A stretch of DNA of 64,000 nucleotides from Labedella endophytica (GTDB taxonomy: Bacteria; Actinomycetota; Actinomycetes; Actinomycetales; Microbacteriaceae). Below, piece after piece: positions 16,496-25,598 of this stretch. Numbering within the stretch: the first letter of the stretch is position 1; each line of letters starts with the position of its first letter. The notes under the pieces are model-generated. The model was not told the origin of the DNA. It was given only the letters and a program-made list of their open reading frames with translations, and did not search any database. Made by a program: the position numbers and the translations under genes. Where the stretch lies: positions 1-64,000 of the forward strand of contig NZ_RZGZ01000007.1 of NCBI RefSeq assembly GCF_003990045.1, read 5' to 3'.

Positions 16496-16528
16496 GGCGG
16501 CGACCTGAGGTCATTCTGGGTCGCCGCC
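16496..16528. terminator. Bidirectional hairpin terminator candidate
   Basis: GGCGGCGACC and GGTCGCCGCC form a perfect ten-pair stem with a 13-base loop, between the convergent nuclease gene and the small membrane protein gene. There is no T-tract; it overlaps the stop codon of the minus-strand gene. Confidence 0.5.
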
Positions 16529-16747
16529 ACGGACGCGTGCATCCGCGGTGGCCCTCCGCTTCAGAAACCCCCGAAACACGATGAACGGGACCGTTGCGAG
16601 CCATAGGAGCATGAAGCAGAAAAACCGGCCGACTCCGTCCGGCGCCAGGTCGACGTAGAGAACAATCCTCACGATCCAGAGCACGGCGGCGTAGGCACCG
16701 AGGCCCCCGAGCGTTCGGCGCTCCGATCGGGTGTAGCGGGAAGGCAT
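16511..16747 (-). CDS. Small two-helix membrane protein
   Basis: A 78-residue protein beginning MPSRYTRSERRTLGG. Two hydrophobic helices, AYAAVLWIVRIVLYV and FFCFMLLWLATVPFIVF, are joined by a short polar loop, with an Arg/Lys-rich C-terminal tail. An ATG nine bases upstream is also in frame. No family recognised. Frame, start context and amphipathic layout make it plausible, but it is short and stands alone. Confidence 0.55.
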   Translation of the reverse strand: MPSRYTRSERRTLGGLGAYAAVLWIVRIVLYVDLAPDGVGRFFCFMLLWLATVPFIVFRGFLKRRATADARVRGGDPE

Positions 16748-16885
16748 GCGCCCCATGATGTCCCAGCATCCGTTCGGACGCCAGGCCGGCGCAAGCGCGG
16801 CTCATCATCGACGGCTCAGCCTGTGTTCGGCGATTCGTCGCCGAACACCGATCCCCGCGGGGTGCCGAGTGCGAGACTCAGCGAC

Positions 16886-17818
16886 ATGGACATCGAATCC
16901 GTCGATCCGCAGCTCCGACCCGCTCTCGCGAAGCTGCCGTCGCTCGACAACAGCAAGCGGCTCGTGCGACTGCTCGGACGCTACGGACCCCGCCTCCTGC
17001 GGGTCGAGCCGGTCGAGGGGGTCACCGTCCGCTCTGTGCGCGAGGGCACGAACCGGCTCCGCCTCTACGAGCCGGTCAGGCCGTCCGCGCCGGGACCGGC
17101 CCTCCTGTGGATCCACGGCGGTGGCCTCGTGATCGGTGCGGCGCAGCAGGACGACAGGCTCTGCCTCAGTACGGCGCAAACGCTCGGGATCCCTGTGGTC
17201 TCCGCCGCATACCGGCTCGCGCCCGAGCACCCGTTCCCCGCGGCCCTCGACGACGTGGCCGCAGCCTGGACATGGCTCCAGGGGAACGCCGCCGCCCTCG
17301 GCGTCGATCCCTCTGGCGTCGCGATCGGCGGCGAGAGCGCCGGAGCGGGGATCGCCACGAGTCTCGCGCACCGTCTCCTCGACGAGGGAGGCACTCAGCC
17401 GGTCGCGCAGTGGTTGTTCGCTCCGATGCTCGACGACCGCACCGCCGCGCGGACAGAACTCGATGCGATCGATCACCCGGTCTGGAACAACAGCGCGAAT
17501 CGTTTCGGATGGAGTTCTTACCTCGGCACGGAAGCCGGCGCCGAGGATGCGCCGCGCTACGCCGTTCCCGCACGCCGCGACGATCTCTCCGGGCTGCCCC
17601 CGGTGTGGATCTACTCGGGTGATATCGAACTCTTCCACGACGAGATCGTGGCGTACACGGCGCGACTGCGGTCGGCCGGAGTGGACGTCACCGCCGAGGT
17701 CGTCCCGGGCGCGGCCCACGGCTTCGAGAACTGGGCGCACTCGACGGATCTCGCTCAGGGCCTGATCCGCCGAGCCCAGGAGTGGCTGGAGCGGACTCTG
17801 CTCGGCTCTCGCCCCTGA
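16886..17818 (+). CDS. Alpha/beta hydrolase, hormone-sensitive-lipase family esterase
   Basis: A 310-residue esterase. The oxyanion motif HGGG is at LLWIHGGGLVIG, the nucleophile Ser is in GGESAGAGIA, the acid is Asp in YSGDIELFHDE and the catalytic His is in GAAHGFENW; the whole triad and its spacing fit the HSL (bacterial lipase family IV) group. It has no signal peptide, so it is cytoplasmic, and it probably hydrolyses short acyl esters. I used the ATG opening MDIESVDPQLRP; a start 63 bases upstream is possible but less family-like. It has no operon partner. Confidence 0.88.
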   Translation: MDIESVDPQLRPALAKLPSLDNSKRLVRLLGRYGPRLLRVEPVEGVTVRSVREGTNRLRLYEPVRPSAPGPALLWIHGGGLVIGAAQQDDRLCLSTAQTLGIPVVSAAYRLAPEHPFPAALDDVAAAWTWLQGNAAALGVDPSGVAIGGESAGAGIATSLAHRLLDEGGTQPVAQWLFAPMLDDRTAARTELDAIDHPVWNNSANRFGWSSYLGTEAGAEDAPRYAVPARRDDLSGLPPVWIYSGDIELFHDEIVAYTARLRSAGVDVTAEVVPGAAHGFENWAHSTDLAQGLIRRAQEWLERTLLGSRP

Positions 17819-18014
17819 TCGGCTCTCGCCTGCCGACCTCCCCGGCGATCAGGAGGCGACGTCTCCACCTCGCTCGAGGGTCTAGCTTTCCTGTGAATCG
17901 GCCCAGTACGGTGAGCCCGCGGTGTCCGCCAGACGGAGGACATCGGCAGAGACGCGACGGCGATCGTCGCTCGCGACGAAGCGCTTCCACCCCCCTCCCA
18001 CCTTGGAGTAGCCC

Positions 18015-19511
18015 GTGTCTCGTTTCCCGTCCTGGCGGAAGGCACTCGCCGTGCCCGTCGCCCTCACCCTCGCCTTCGGGAGCGCCCTGCTCGCGACCGC
18101 CCCGGCGAGCGCCGCCCCCGAAGACCTCACGGTCACGAGTCCCGAATCGGGCGATACCGTCGAGTCCCGCACCGTCGTGTTCGCCGGAACCGGTACCGAG
18201 GGATCCCTCGTGGCCGTGACCGACGCCGAGGGCACCCCGCTCCCGGGAACGACTCCGGCCACCGTCACCGCCGGCCTGTGGACCACGACTGCCACCTACG
18301 ACGACGACGCCGCGATCGAGCAGACCGCCTTCGTCGAGCAGACCACCGCCGACCTCGCCGACGGCGAGACCTCGGTGACCTTCTCGCTCCCCGCCGCCGT
18401 GGTCCCCGACCCGGAGATCGAGTTCGCGATCACGAGCCCGGAGGACGGTGACACTCTCGAGTCCCGCACCGTGGAGATCACCGGCACCGGAACCGACGAC
18501 TCGGCCGTCGTTCTGACCGACGCCGACGGTGCCGTGCTCCCCGGCACCACGGCCGCCACCGTCGTCGACGGCGCCTGGACCGCCACGGCGACGTACCCGG
18601 AGGACGCGATCGTCGACCAGTCCATCACCGCGACCCAGGTGACGGAGCTCGTCGAGACCGGCGAGGACACCATCGCCGTCACCCTCCCCGACGCCGCCCT
18701 GCCCGACCCCGAACCGGAAGCCGAGTTCGCGATCACGAGCCCGGAGGACGGGGCCGACCTCGACTCCTACACGGTGGTCTTCGAAGGCACCGGAACGAAC
18801 GGTTCCACCGTCGATCTCCTCGACTACGACGACGAGCCCCTCGCCGGCGCGGACACCGCGACGGTCTCAGGCGGCGTCTGGTCGATCACTGTCGAGTTCC
18901 CCGAGGACGCCGACCCGTTCCAGTTCGTCACCGCCGTGCAGACCACGGACGGCGAGGAGGAATACGCCTACGTGGCGTTCTACTTCCCGTACGAGCTGCT
19001 GCCCGCGCCGGTCATCACGAGCCCGGCGAACGGTGAGACCGTTGAGGGCGACCAGGTGACCTTCACGGGTACCGCCACGCCGGGTACCGACGTCCTCGTG
19101 GCCATCATCCCCACGTCCGAGCTCGAGGAGCTCGAGGAGCTCGGCGACGAGATGTCCGCCAATGCGCGTGCCGCCGCGGAGCCGTCCGACCCGGAAGACC
19201 CGATCGCCGTGGATGAGAACGGCGACTGGACCGTGACATACGCCCTCGCGCCGGACGACTACACGGTGGCCGCCATCCTCGTCGACCTCGAACAGGGCCT
19301 GCTCCTGTCCGACGTCTCGGAGTTCGTCGAGTTCTCCCTGATCGCCGCTGCAGCCGTCGACAACCCGGGAGACGGTAACGGAGACGACGACGGCGAAGGC
19401 CTCGCCGTGACCGGTAGCGAGTCCGGTGGATTCGTCGGCCTCGCCGGTGCGTTCCTGCTCGCCGGCGTCCTCGCGCTCGCCGCTCGCACGCGCTTCGCCC
19501 GCACCGAGTAG
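18015..19511 (+). CDS. LAxTG surface protein with four Ig-like repeats
   Basis: A 498-residue protein with a GTG start after TTGGAG. A signal peptide ends near ASAAPED. Four beta-sandwich repeats of about 95 residues follow, each opening with a variant of ITSPEDGDTLESRTVEITGT and carrying GTG and TTAATVVDGAWTATATY motifs; they look like bacterial Ig-like or Bap-type modules. The C-terminus has a Gly/Asp linker, LAVTGSE, a hydrophobic helix and Arg residues, a class E sortase signal. The repeats are strongly acidic. The protein probably serves as a wall-attached adhesin or stalk; no enzymatic domain is present. Confidence 0.87.
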   Translation: MSRFPSWRKALAVPVALTLAFGSALLATAPASAAPEDLTVTSPESGDTVESRTVVFAGTGTEGSLVAVTDAEGTPLPGTTPATVTAGLWTTTATYDDDAAIEQTAFVEQTTADLADGETSVTFSLPAAVVPDPEIEFAITSPEDGDTLESRTVEITGTGTDDSAVVLTDADGAVLPGTTAATVVDGAWTATATYPEDAIVDQSITATQVTELVETGEDTIAVTLPDAALPDPEPEAEFAITSPEDGADLDSYTVVFEGTGTNGSTVDLLDYDDEPLAGADTATVSGGVWSITVEFPEDADPFQFVTAVQTTDGEEEYAYVAFYFPYELLPAPVITSPANGETVEGDQVTFTGTATPGTDVLVAIIPTSELEELEELGDEMSANARAAAEPSDPEDPIAVDENGDWTVTYALAPDDYTVAAILVDLEQGLLLSDVSEFVEFSLIAAAAVDNPGDGNGDDDGEGLAVTGSESGGFVGLAGAFLLAGVLALAARTRFARTE

Positions 19512-19532
19512 GACCCGCTCCACCGTTCCACG

Positions 19533-19568
19533 GACGGCCCGCCCCGACCCCGGTCGAGGCGGGCCGTC
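19533..19568. terminator. Bidirectional hairpin terminator candidate
   Basis: GACGGCCCGCC and GGCGGGCCGTC make a perfect 11-pair stem with a 14-base loop, between the convergent surface-protein gene and the DedA gene. No T-tract follows in either direction. Confidence 0.6.
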
Positions 19569-19576
19569 TGCGTCCG

Positions 19577-20224
19577 TCAGTCGGTCGTCGATTCGTCCGC
19601 CGGATCGGCCGCGCGGCGCCGCGCGCGGCCGAAGACCGCGTCGAGCACGAGGCCCGCGACACAGGCGACGACGATCCCCGTCACCATCGCGAGCACCGGT
19701 TGGCCCTCGAAGAGCGAACCGAACACGAGACCGACCGCCACCGAGTAGCTCGCCCAGATCACGGCGGCGAGCGCGGCGGTCGCCGCGAACCGTGCCCGCG
19801 GGTAGCGGGTGGAACCGGCGACGAAGTTCACCGCGACCCGGCCACCGGGGATGAAGCGACCCGTGACGATGTAGAGCGCACCGCGGCGCTCCAGAGCCGC
19901 CTGGGCCCAGGCGATCGCCCGCACCGTACGCGGCCTGCGCATCCACCGCCAGCGCGCGGGGCCCACGGCGCGGCCGAGATGGAACACGAGATGGTCGCCG
20001 ATCCACGCCCCGACGGCGGCGACGAGCACGAGCGACCACAGGGACGGGCCGACGGTGGCCGTCGACACGGTCGCGACCGCGATGAGCACCGACTCGCTCG
20101 GGACCACGGGGAAGACCGCGTCGGCGAGACAGCACGCCGCGACGAGCAGGAGCACGTACGGCAGACCCACGCTCTGCACGACGACCGCCTCGATGGCTGC
20201 GGACAGCGACTCGAGGAACTGCAT
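19577..20224 (-). CDS. DedA-family membrane protein
   Basis: A 215-residue protein of the DedA/VTT superfamily. Visible motifs are the first re-entrant region with FPVVPSESVLIAVA, the GAWIGDHLVFHLGR helix and GRFIPGGRVAVNFVAG. DedA proteins are implicated in lipid carrier flipping and membrane homeostasis. A polar Arg/Asp-rich tail follows the last helix. A second, divergently oriented DedA gene lies 360 bases away and shares the same motifs, so the two are paralogues. Confidence 0.9.
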   Translation of the reverse strand: MQFLESLSAAIEAVVVQSVGLPYVLLLVAACCLADAVFPVVPSESVLIAVATVSTATVGPSLWSLVLVAAVGAWIGDHLVFHLGRAVGPARWRWMRRPRTVRAIAWAQAALERRGALYIVTGRFIPGGRVAVNFVAGSTRYPRARFAATAALAAVIWASYSVAVGLVFGSLFEGQPVLAMVTGIVVACVAGLVLDAVFGRARRRAADPADESTTD

Positions 20225-20411
20225 CCGCTCCCCTTCCGTCTCCGGCTCGTCACCGTCGGGCTATGCGCCCATGGTGACCCACCCCGGTGAACGGCCGGCG
20301 AACGGACCCGGAGGCGTGCGGGGAAGCACACTCACGAATACTCCGGAAGGAGGGGGTAGACACCTCCATGGTCTGATGCGTCGAGCCACTCTCCATTCGT
20401 AGCGTGAGTTC

Positions 20412-20588
20412 ATGACCACAAGCGACCGTGTTCCCGGCCTCCTCCCTGTCTCCTCCGATCGCGCGGCGACGATCCTCGGCGGGACCGGAGTCGTCATCGT
20501 GTGCATCGCCTCGGTGGCCCTCACCCTCGTCTCCCCGCTGCTCGCCGTCATGGCTGCGGTGCTCGATCGCGGAACGAACCGCCCCTGA
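20412..20588 (+). CDS. 58-residue single-pass microprotein, coupled to DedA gene
   Basis: ATG at 20412 opens a 58-codon frame. A polar N-terminus (MTTSDRVPGLLPVSSDRAAT) is followed by one strong helix, GGTGVVIVCIASVALTLVS, and LLAVMAAV, then a short charged tail. Its TGA overlaps the ATG of the DedA gene as TGATG, so the downstream gene would be translated by re-initiation. The reading frame, the helix and the coupling together make it likely real; no family is known to me. Confidence 0.6.
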   Translation: MTTSDRVPGLLPVSSDRAATILGGTGVVIVCIASVALTLVSPLLAVMAAVLDRGTNRP

Positions 20589-21238
20589 TGCTCGACGCCC
20601 TCGACACCGTCTCCGCCGTCGTGACGGCCGCCGCCGTGTCGCCGTGGGTCTTCCTCCTCGTGTTCCTGGTGTGTGCCCTCGACGGGTTCTTCCCGCCGGT
20701 GCCCGGCGAGACCGTCGTGGTCGCGGCGGCGGCGATCGCCTGGTCGACGGGCGCCCCGTCGCTTCCCCTCCTCGTGGTGGCCACGGTCGCGGGCGCCTGG
20801 GCAGGCGACCTCATCGCTTACCGGATCGGGCGGAGGCTCGGCGACGAACCGTTCCGATGGATGCGTCGAGACGGGGTGCGGCGCGTGCGTGCGCGGGTCG
20901 ACGCACAACTCGCGACCCGACCGGCGAGCGTCCTCCTCACGGGGCGTTTCCTCCCCGTCGCCCGCGTGCTCGTCAACATGGCAGCGGGAACCGCGCACGT
21001 GCCCGCCCGCCGGTATCTCCCCATCAGCCTCGCCGCCGCCTCCGCCTGGACGGCGTGGACCATCGGGCTCGCCGGACTCGCCGGTCTTTTGCTGCCGTCG
21101 AGCCCCCTTCTCACGGCGGCCCTCGCCGTGGTCCTCGCCGTGGGCGCGGGGTATGCGATCGATCGCACCGCCGCCCGTCGGCGGGCACGGGCGCGCCACG
21201 CGCCGACGCCCACCTCCCCCGCGCCCACCGCCCGGTAG
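20588..21238 (+). CDS. DedA-family membrane protein, second copy
   Basis: A 216-residue VTT-domain protein. FFPPVPGETVVVAAAAIAW, GAWAGDLIAYRIGRRLG and GRFLPVARVLVNMAAGT align with the same motifs of the minus-strand DedA gene. The ATG overlaps the stop of the microprotein gene. Its own TAG stop is at the same time the outer end of the long palindrome at 21235-21294. The likely role is lipid transport across the membrane, as for other DedA proteins, inferred from family. Confidence 0.9.
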   Translation: MLDALDTVSAVVTAAAVSPWVFLLVFLVCALDGFFPPVPGETVVVAAAAIAWSTGAPSLPLLVVATVAGAWAGDLIAYRIGRRLGDEPFRWMRRDGVRRVRARVDAQLATRPASVLLTGRFLPVARVLVNMAAGTAHVPARRYLPISLAAASAWTAWTIGLAGLAGLLLPSSPLLTAALAVVLAVGAGYAIDRTAARRRARARHAPTPTSPAPTAR

Positions 21239-21294
21239 TGCGTTTGCGCCGTTTCGCGGCGGTATAACGGCACGAAACGGCGCAAACGCTCTAC
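21235..21294. repeat. Intergenic palindrome, family 1, copy A
   Basis: Left arm 21235-21256 and right arm 21273-21294 pair over 21 of 22 positions with a 16-base loop; the core of the arm is GCGTTTGCGCC. It lies between convergent genes (DedA and GH3). The arms match copy B at 60119-60178 with compensating changes. Confidence 0.85.
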
Positions 21295-21353
21295 CTCGTG
21301 ACGGGCGACCTGACGAGATGGGCGGCCGACGGGGCGGGGCGGGGCGGGGCGGC

Positions 21354-23678
21354 TCAGCCCGCGAGGGCCGCCGGGGCGGTGCGCTCCACCTCTACGGCGA
21401 CGTAGCGTTCGTCCGCCGTGGTGACGCGGTACTCGGCTCCGGTGACCTCGATCGTCGCGGTCGCCTCCGAATCCGTCGGGGTGCCGACCCACAGATCGAC
21501 CGTGCCGGGCTCCACGATCCGCTCGCCACGGATCCCCGTGAAGGCGAGGCGCGGCGTCGGCACGACGAAGCGCACCACGGCCTCCTCGCCCGGTTCGAGG
21601 GCCACGCGGGCGTACCCGAGCAGCTGCGCGACGGGCCGCGTCACCTGAGCGAACAGGTCGTGCCCGTACAACTGCACGACGTCCACGCCGGCGCGATCCC
21701 CCGCGTTGCAGACGCGGACCGTGGCCGTGAACGACTCGCCCGCGTCGACGGAGTCCGCCACCGCGAGATCGCTGTGCTCGAACCGCGTGTACGAGAGGCC
21801 GAAGCCGAACGGACGCACGGGAGTCGCATCGGCGCTCGTGATCTCCGACGATCCCCCGAGGATCGGGTGCAGGTAGGAGAACGGCTGGGCGCCGGCGGAA
21901 CGCGGGAGCGAGACGGGCAGTCGGCCCGTCACCTGCACGCGCCCGGTCAGCACGCCGGCGAGCGCGCGCCCGCCCTCCTCCCCGGGGAAGAACGCCTGCA
22001 CGACGGCCCCGGGGGCGCCGGCGCAATCGAGCGCCCACCCGATCGCGTACGGGCGTCCGGAGAGCACGACGAGCACGACGGGGGTCCCGGTGGCGAGGAT
22101 CGTCTCCACGAGTTGCCGCTGCACGCCGGGGAGTTCGAGCGACTCGACGTCGTTGCCCTCCCCCACGGTGCCGCGACCGAAGAGACCGGCGCGGTCCCCC
22201 ACGACGACGACGGCGACGTCGGCTGATCGCGCGACGGCCTCCGCCTCGGCGAACCCGGAACGGTCGTCCCCCTCCACTGCGCACCCAGCCGAATGGGCCA
22301 CGACCGTTCCGGGCATCTCGGCGCGCAACGACTCGAGCACACTCGGCAGGGCGATGCCCGCCTCGACGCCCGGGTGGTGCGCGAGCACGTGGTTCACGAA
22401 CGAGTAGCAGCCCATGAGCGCCTCGGACGAGTCCGCGTTCGGACCGATCACCGCGATGCTCGCGGGAGCGGTCGCGCCGCCAGCGAGCGGGAGTACGCCG
22501 TCGTTCGAGAGCAGCACGATCGACTCCTCCGCGAGCCGCAGCGCCACGGCGCGGTGCGCAGGCGTATCGAGGTCGATCTCGGTCGGCGCGGCCGCGAAGT
22601 CCGCGTCGAGCAGGCCGAGCTCCTCCTTCTGCGCGATCACGCGGAGCACCGCGCGGTCGACGAACGCCTCGTCCACGCGGCCGTCGCGGATGCGTTCCGC
22701 GAGCGGCTCGAGGAAGGCATCCCCCGTGGGCAGCTCCACGTCGATACCCGCGGCGAGCGCGAGCGCGGCCGCCTCTCCGCGATCGGCGGCGACGGCGTGC
22801 ATGAGGTGGAGGAAGGCGACGGAGAAGTAGTCCGACACGACCGTGCCGTCGAAGCCCCACCTGTCACGGAGCACTCCCGTGAGGTAGGTGGGGTCGGCGC
22901 CGACCGGGACGCCGTCGATCTCAGCGTACGAGTTCATGACGCTCCGCACCTCGCCGTCGAACACGGCCATCTCGAACGGCGGCAGGAGCACGTCGTTGAT
23001 CTCCCGGTGCCCGGCGTGGACGGGGGCGTGGTTGCGCCCGGCCTGCGAGGCCGAATACCCGACGAAGTGCTTGAGCGTGGCGTGCACGCCCGAGGACTGG
23101 AGCCCGCGCACGTACGCGGTGCCGATCGTGCCGACCACGTACGGGTCCTCGGCGATGCACTCGTCGACACGGCCCCAGCGCGGGTCGCGTATCACGTCGA
23201 GCACGGGGGCGAGGCCCTGGTGCACCCCGATCTCCCTCATCGACCGACCGATGAGGGCCGCCATCTCCTCGACCAGTTCCGGGTCGAAAGATGCACCCCA
23301 CGCGAGCGGGGTCGGGAACGTCGCGGCCTGCCAGGCCGCGAGTCCCGTGAGGCACTCCTCGTGCACGAGCGCCGGGATGCCGAGGCGGGTCTCGCGCACG
23401 AGCCGACGCTGCTCCTCCCAGAGCCACGCCGCCCGCTCCACCGGGTCCACCGGCCGCGTGCCGTAGACCCGCGTGAGCTGGCCGAGGCCGTGCGCCGTGA
23501 ACTCCTCGTAGCGGGTGCTCGTGGCCATCTCGCCGGCGAGCGGCGCGACCACCTCGTCGCCCTGGTCCACCCAGAAGCCCACGAGCTGGGCGAGCTTCTC
23601 GTCCAGGGTCATGCTCGCCACGAGGTCGCGGACGCGGTCGGAGTACTCGTGCACGGGCTGGATCCTTTCGGCGGTCAT
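21354..23678 (-). CDS. GH3 beta-glycosidase
   Basis: A 774-residue enzyme with the three-part GH3 layout. The TIM barrel carries RDPRWGRVDECIAEDP, TLKHFVGYSA and the nucleophile Asp in TVVSDYFSV near residue 285. The second domain has IAVIGPNADSSEALMGCY and VVVVVGD. The C-terminal fibronectin-III-like domain starts with FGFGLSYTRFEH. There is no signal peptide, so it acts in the cytoplasm on imported oligosaccharide (beta-glucosides or xylosides; sequence alone does not decide). The ATG overlaps the permease stop in an ATGA arrangement; it is the last gene of the sugar operon. Confidence 0.93.
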   Translation of the reverse strand: MTAERIQPVHEYSDRVRDLVASMTLDEKLAQLVGFWVDQGDEVVAPLAGEMATSTRYEEFTAHGLGQLTRVYGTRPVDPVERAAWLWEEQRRLVRETRLGIPALVHEECLTGLAAWQAATFPTPLAWGASFDPELVEEMAALIGRSMREIGVHQGLAPVLDVIRDPRWGRVDECIAEDPYVVGTIGTAYVRGLQSSGVHATLKHFVGYSASQAGRNHAPVHAGHREINDVLLPPFEMAVFDGEVRSVMNSYAEIDGVPVGADPTYLTGVLRDRWGFDGTVVSDYFSVAFLHLMHAVAADRGEAAALALAAGIDVELPTGDAFLEPLAERIRDGRVDEAFVDRAVLRVIAQKEELGLLDADFAAAPTEIDLDTPAHRAVALRLAEESIVLLSNDGVLPLAGGATAPASIAVIGPNADSSEALMGCYSFVNHVLAHHPGVEAGIALPSVLESLRAEMPGTVVAHSAGCAVEGDDRSGFAEAEAVARSADVAVVVVGDRAGLFGRGTVGEGNDVESLELPGVQRQLVETILATGTPVVLVVLSGRPYAIGWALDCAGAPGAVVQAFFPGEEGGRALAGVLTGRVQVTGRLPVSLPRSAGAQPFSYLHPILGGSSEITSADATPVRPFGFGLSYTRFEHSDLAVADSVDAGESFTATVRVCNAGDRAGVDVVQLYGHDLFAQVTRPVAQLLGYARVALEPGEEAVVRFVVPTPRLAFTGIRGERIVEPGTVDLWVGTPTDSEATATIEVTGAEYRVTTADERYVAVEVERTAPAALAG

Positions 23679-24568
23679 CCCTTGACCGCCCCGGTGAGGC
23701 CGCCGACGATGCGGCGTTCGAAGAAGGCGAAGAACAGCAGCGCGGGGATCATCGACAACGACGTGAACGCGAGCACTCTCGCGGTGTCCACCGAGTACTG
23801 CGACGAGAACGCCTGCACGCCGAGGGGCAGCGTGAACATGTCCTGGTTGTTCAGGATGAACAAGGGCAGGAGGTAGCTGTTCCAGCTCGCGATGAAGGCG
23901 AGGATTCCCACGGTGATGACACCCGGCATCGCGAGCGGCACGACCATGCGCCAGAAGAATCCGAGGCGGCTGCAGCCGTCGATGAAGGCGGCCTCCTGGA
24001 TCTCGTCCGGGATGGCCCGGAGGAACGGTACGAGGATGATGATCGTCGTGGGCAACGCGAACGCGATCTGCGGCAGGATGATCCCGCCGAGCGAGTTCAT
24101 GAGGCCCAGGTTCTTGATGAGGATGTAGAGCGGCGTGATCGCGACGGTCATGGGGAACATGAGACCGGCGGCGAACGTCGCGTAGAGCGCACCGCGCCCG
24201 CGGAAGTTGTAGCGGGCCAGCACGTAACTCGCCATGAGGCCCATCACGACCACACCGAGCGTCGTCAACGCCCCGGCGATCGTGGAGTTCAGCACCTGTC
24301 GCCAGAAGACGCCGCCCGTGAGCACGTCGATGTAGTTGCCGATGTTCCACACGGTCGGGAAGCCCGCCGGGTCGGTGGTGATCTCCGAGTTGGACCGGAA
24401 CCCGCCGATGATGATGAAGGCGACGGGCGCGAGCATCGCGACGATGATGACGACCGCCGCGGCGTAGCCGAGCGGGCGGCCGAGGCCTCGACGGACGGGG
24501 GCCTTGCTCGCCCCCGGGCCCCGCGGGCTGACGCCCGGCATGTTGACGGTCTCGAGTGTGGCGGTCAT
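23675..24568 (-). CDS. Carbohydrate ABC permease (MalG type)
   Basis: A 297-residue inner-membrane protein with six helices. The EAA loop, which contacts the ATPase, is EAAFIDGCSRLGFFWRMVVPLAMPG. The C-terminus ends GGLTGAVKG, typical for the family. It is the second permease of a CUT1 sugar importer. No ATPase is encoded here, so a shared MsiK-type ATPase encoded elsewhere probably powers it (inference). The ATG overlaps the stop of the first permease. Confidence 0.93.
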   Translation of the reverse strand: MTATLETVNMPGVSPRGPGASKAPVRRGLGRPLGYAAAVVIIVAMLAPVAFIIIGGFRSNSEITTDPAGFPTVWNIGNYIDVLTGGVFWRQVLNSTIAGALTTLGVVVMGLMASYVLARYNFRGRGALYATFAAGLMFPMTVAITPLYILIKNLGLMNSLGGIILPQIAFALPTTIIILVPFLRAIPDEIQEAAFIDGCSRLGFFWRMVVPLAMPGVITVGILAFIASWNSYLLPLFILNNQDMFTLPLGVQAFSSQYSVDTARVLAFTSLSMIPALLFFAFFERRIVGGLTGAVKG

Positions 24569-25593
24569 CGTCCGGCCTTTCCGGTGATCGCCCCGGCGGT
24601 GTCGCGCCGGAGCACGTACCGCTGGTAGATGAGGGCGACGACGAGTGAGATGAGGAACAGGACCACGGCGACGGCGTTGCCGTACCCGAAGTTGCCCGAG
24701 TTGCGGCCGTTCGTGACGAGGTAGGTCGCCATGGTGGAGGTCCCGGCGGTCGACGAGACGTACTGACCCCAGATGATGTAGACGAGGTCGAACAGCTGCA
24801 GGGCGCCGATGATCGACAGGAACGCCCAGATGCGCAGCGTCGGCGCGAGCAGCGGCAGGACGATGAGGCGCTGGATCTGCCAGTACGACGCTCCGTCGAT
24901 GGCCGCGGCCTCCGACAGCTCCTCGGGGATTCCCTGGAGGCCGGCGAGGAAGAGGATCACCGCGAAGCCGATGTACTTCCACGTGATGATCGTCATCAGG
25001 GTCCAGATGGCGATGTCGGGGTTCGACAGCCAGTCCTGCGTGTAGGCGCCGAGACCGAGGTTCTCGAGCATGCCGTTGACGGCACCGTTCGTCTGGAGCA
25101 TGAGGCTCCAACCGGTTCCGACGACGACCTCGGAGATCACGTACGGCACGAAGATGAGCACGCGGATGATCGACTGTCCGCGCAGCTTCTGGTTGAGCAG
25201 GAGTGCGAGGAGGATGGCGATCGGCCCCTGGAGCACGAGCGACAGTACGACGATGATCGCGTTGTGCCGGAGCGCGTCGTGGAACGTGGGGTCCTGGAGG
25301 ATCGTCAGGTAGTTGCGGAACCCCACGAAGTCGGTGGGGACGCCGAAGCCCTGCCAGCTGAAGAAGCCGTAGTAGGCGGCCATCACGATCGGGAAGATCA
25401 CGAAGCCGAGGAACACGATGAGAGCGGGGCCCACGAGCACCGCGATCTCGAGTCGAGCCCCCCAGGCACGACCGCGCAACCCGACGGGACTGCGCGGCGG
25501 TGCCGAGGGACCCGCACCCCGGAGGGCGCCGCTAGTGGCGACGCCCTCCGGGGTGTTCGTCTCGTTCGACGAACCGACGGGGGTCTGCAACAT
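24565..25593 (-). CDS. Carbohydrate ABC permease (MalF type)
   Basis: A 342-residue permease with a polar N-terminal 45 residues, then six helices. The EAA motif is EAAAIDGASYWQIQRLIVLP, and GTGWSLMLQTNGAVNGML is the family's periplasmic loop. It pairs with the MalG-type protein to form the channel of the sugar importer. It starts five bases after the end of the binding-protein gene. Confidence 0.93.
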   Translation of the reverse strand: MLQTPVGSSNETNTPEGVATSGALRGAGPSAPPRSPVGLRGRAWGARLEIAVLVGPALIVFLGFVIFPIVMAAYYGFFSWQGFGVPTDFVGFRNYLTILQDPTFHDALRHNAIIVVLSLVLQGPIAILLALLLNQKLRGQSIIRVLIFVPYVISEVVVGTGWSLMLQTNGAVNGMLENLGLGAYTQDWLSNPDIAIWTLMTIITWKYIGFAVILFLAGLQGIPEELSEAAAIDGASYWQIQRLIVLPLLAPTLRIWAFLSIIGALQLFDLVYIIWGQYVSSTAGTSTMATYLVTNGRNSGNFGYGNAVAVVLFLISLVVALIYQRYVLRRDTAGAITGKAGR

Positions 25594-25598
25594 GTGCT

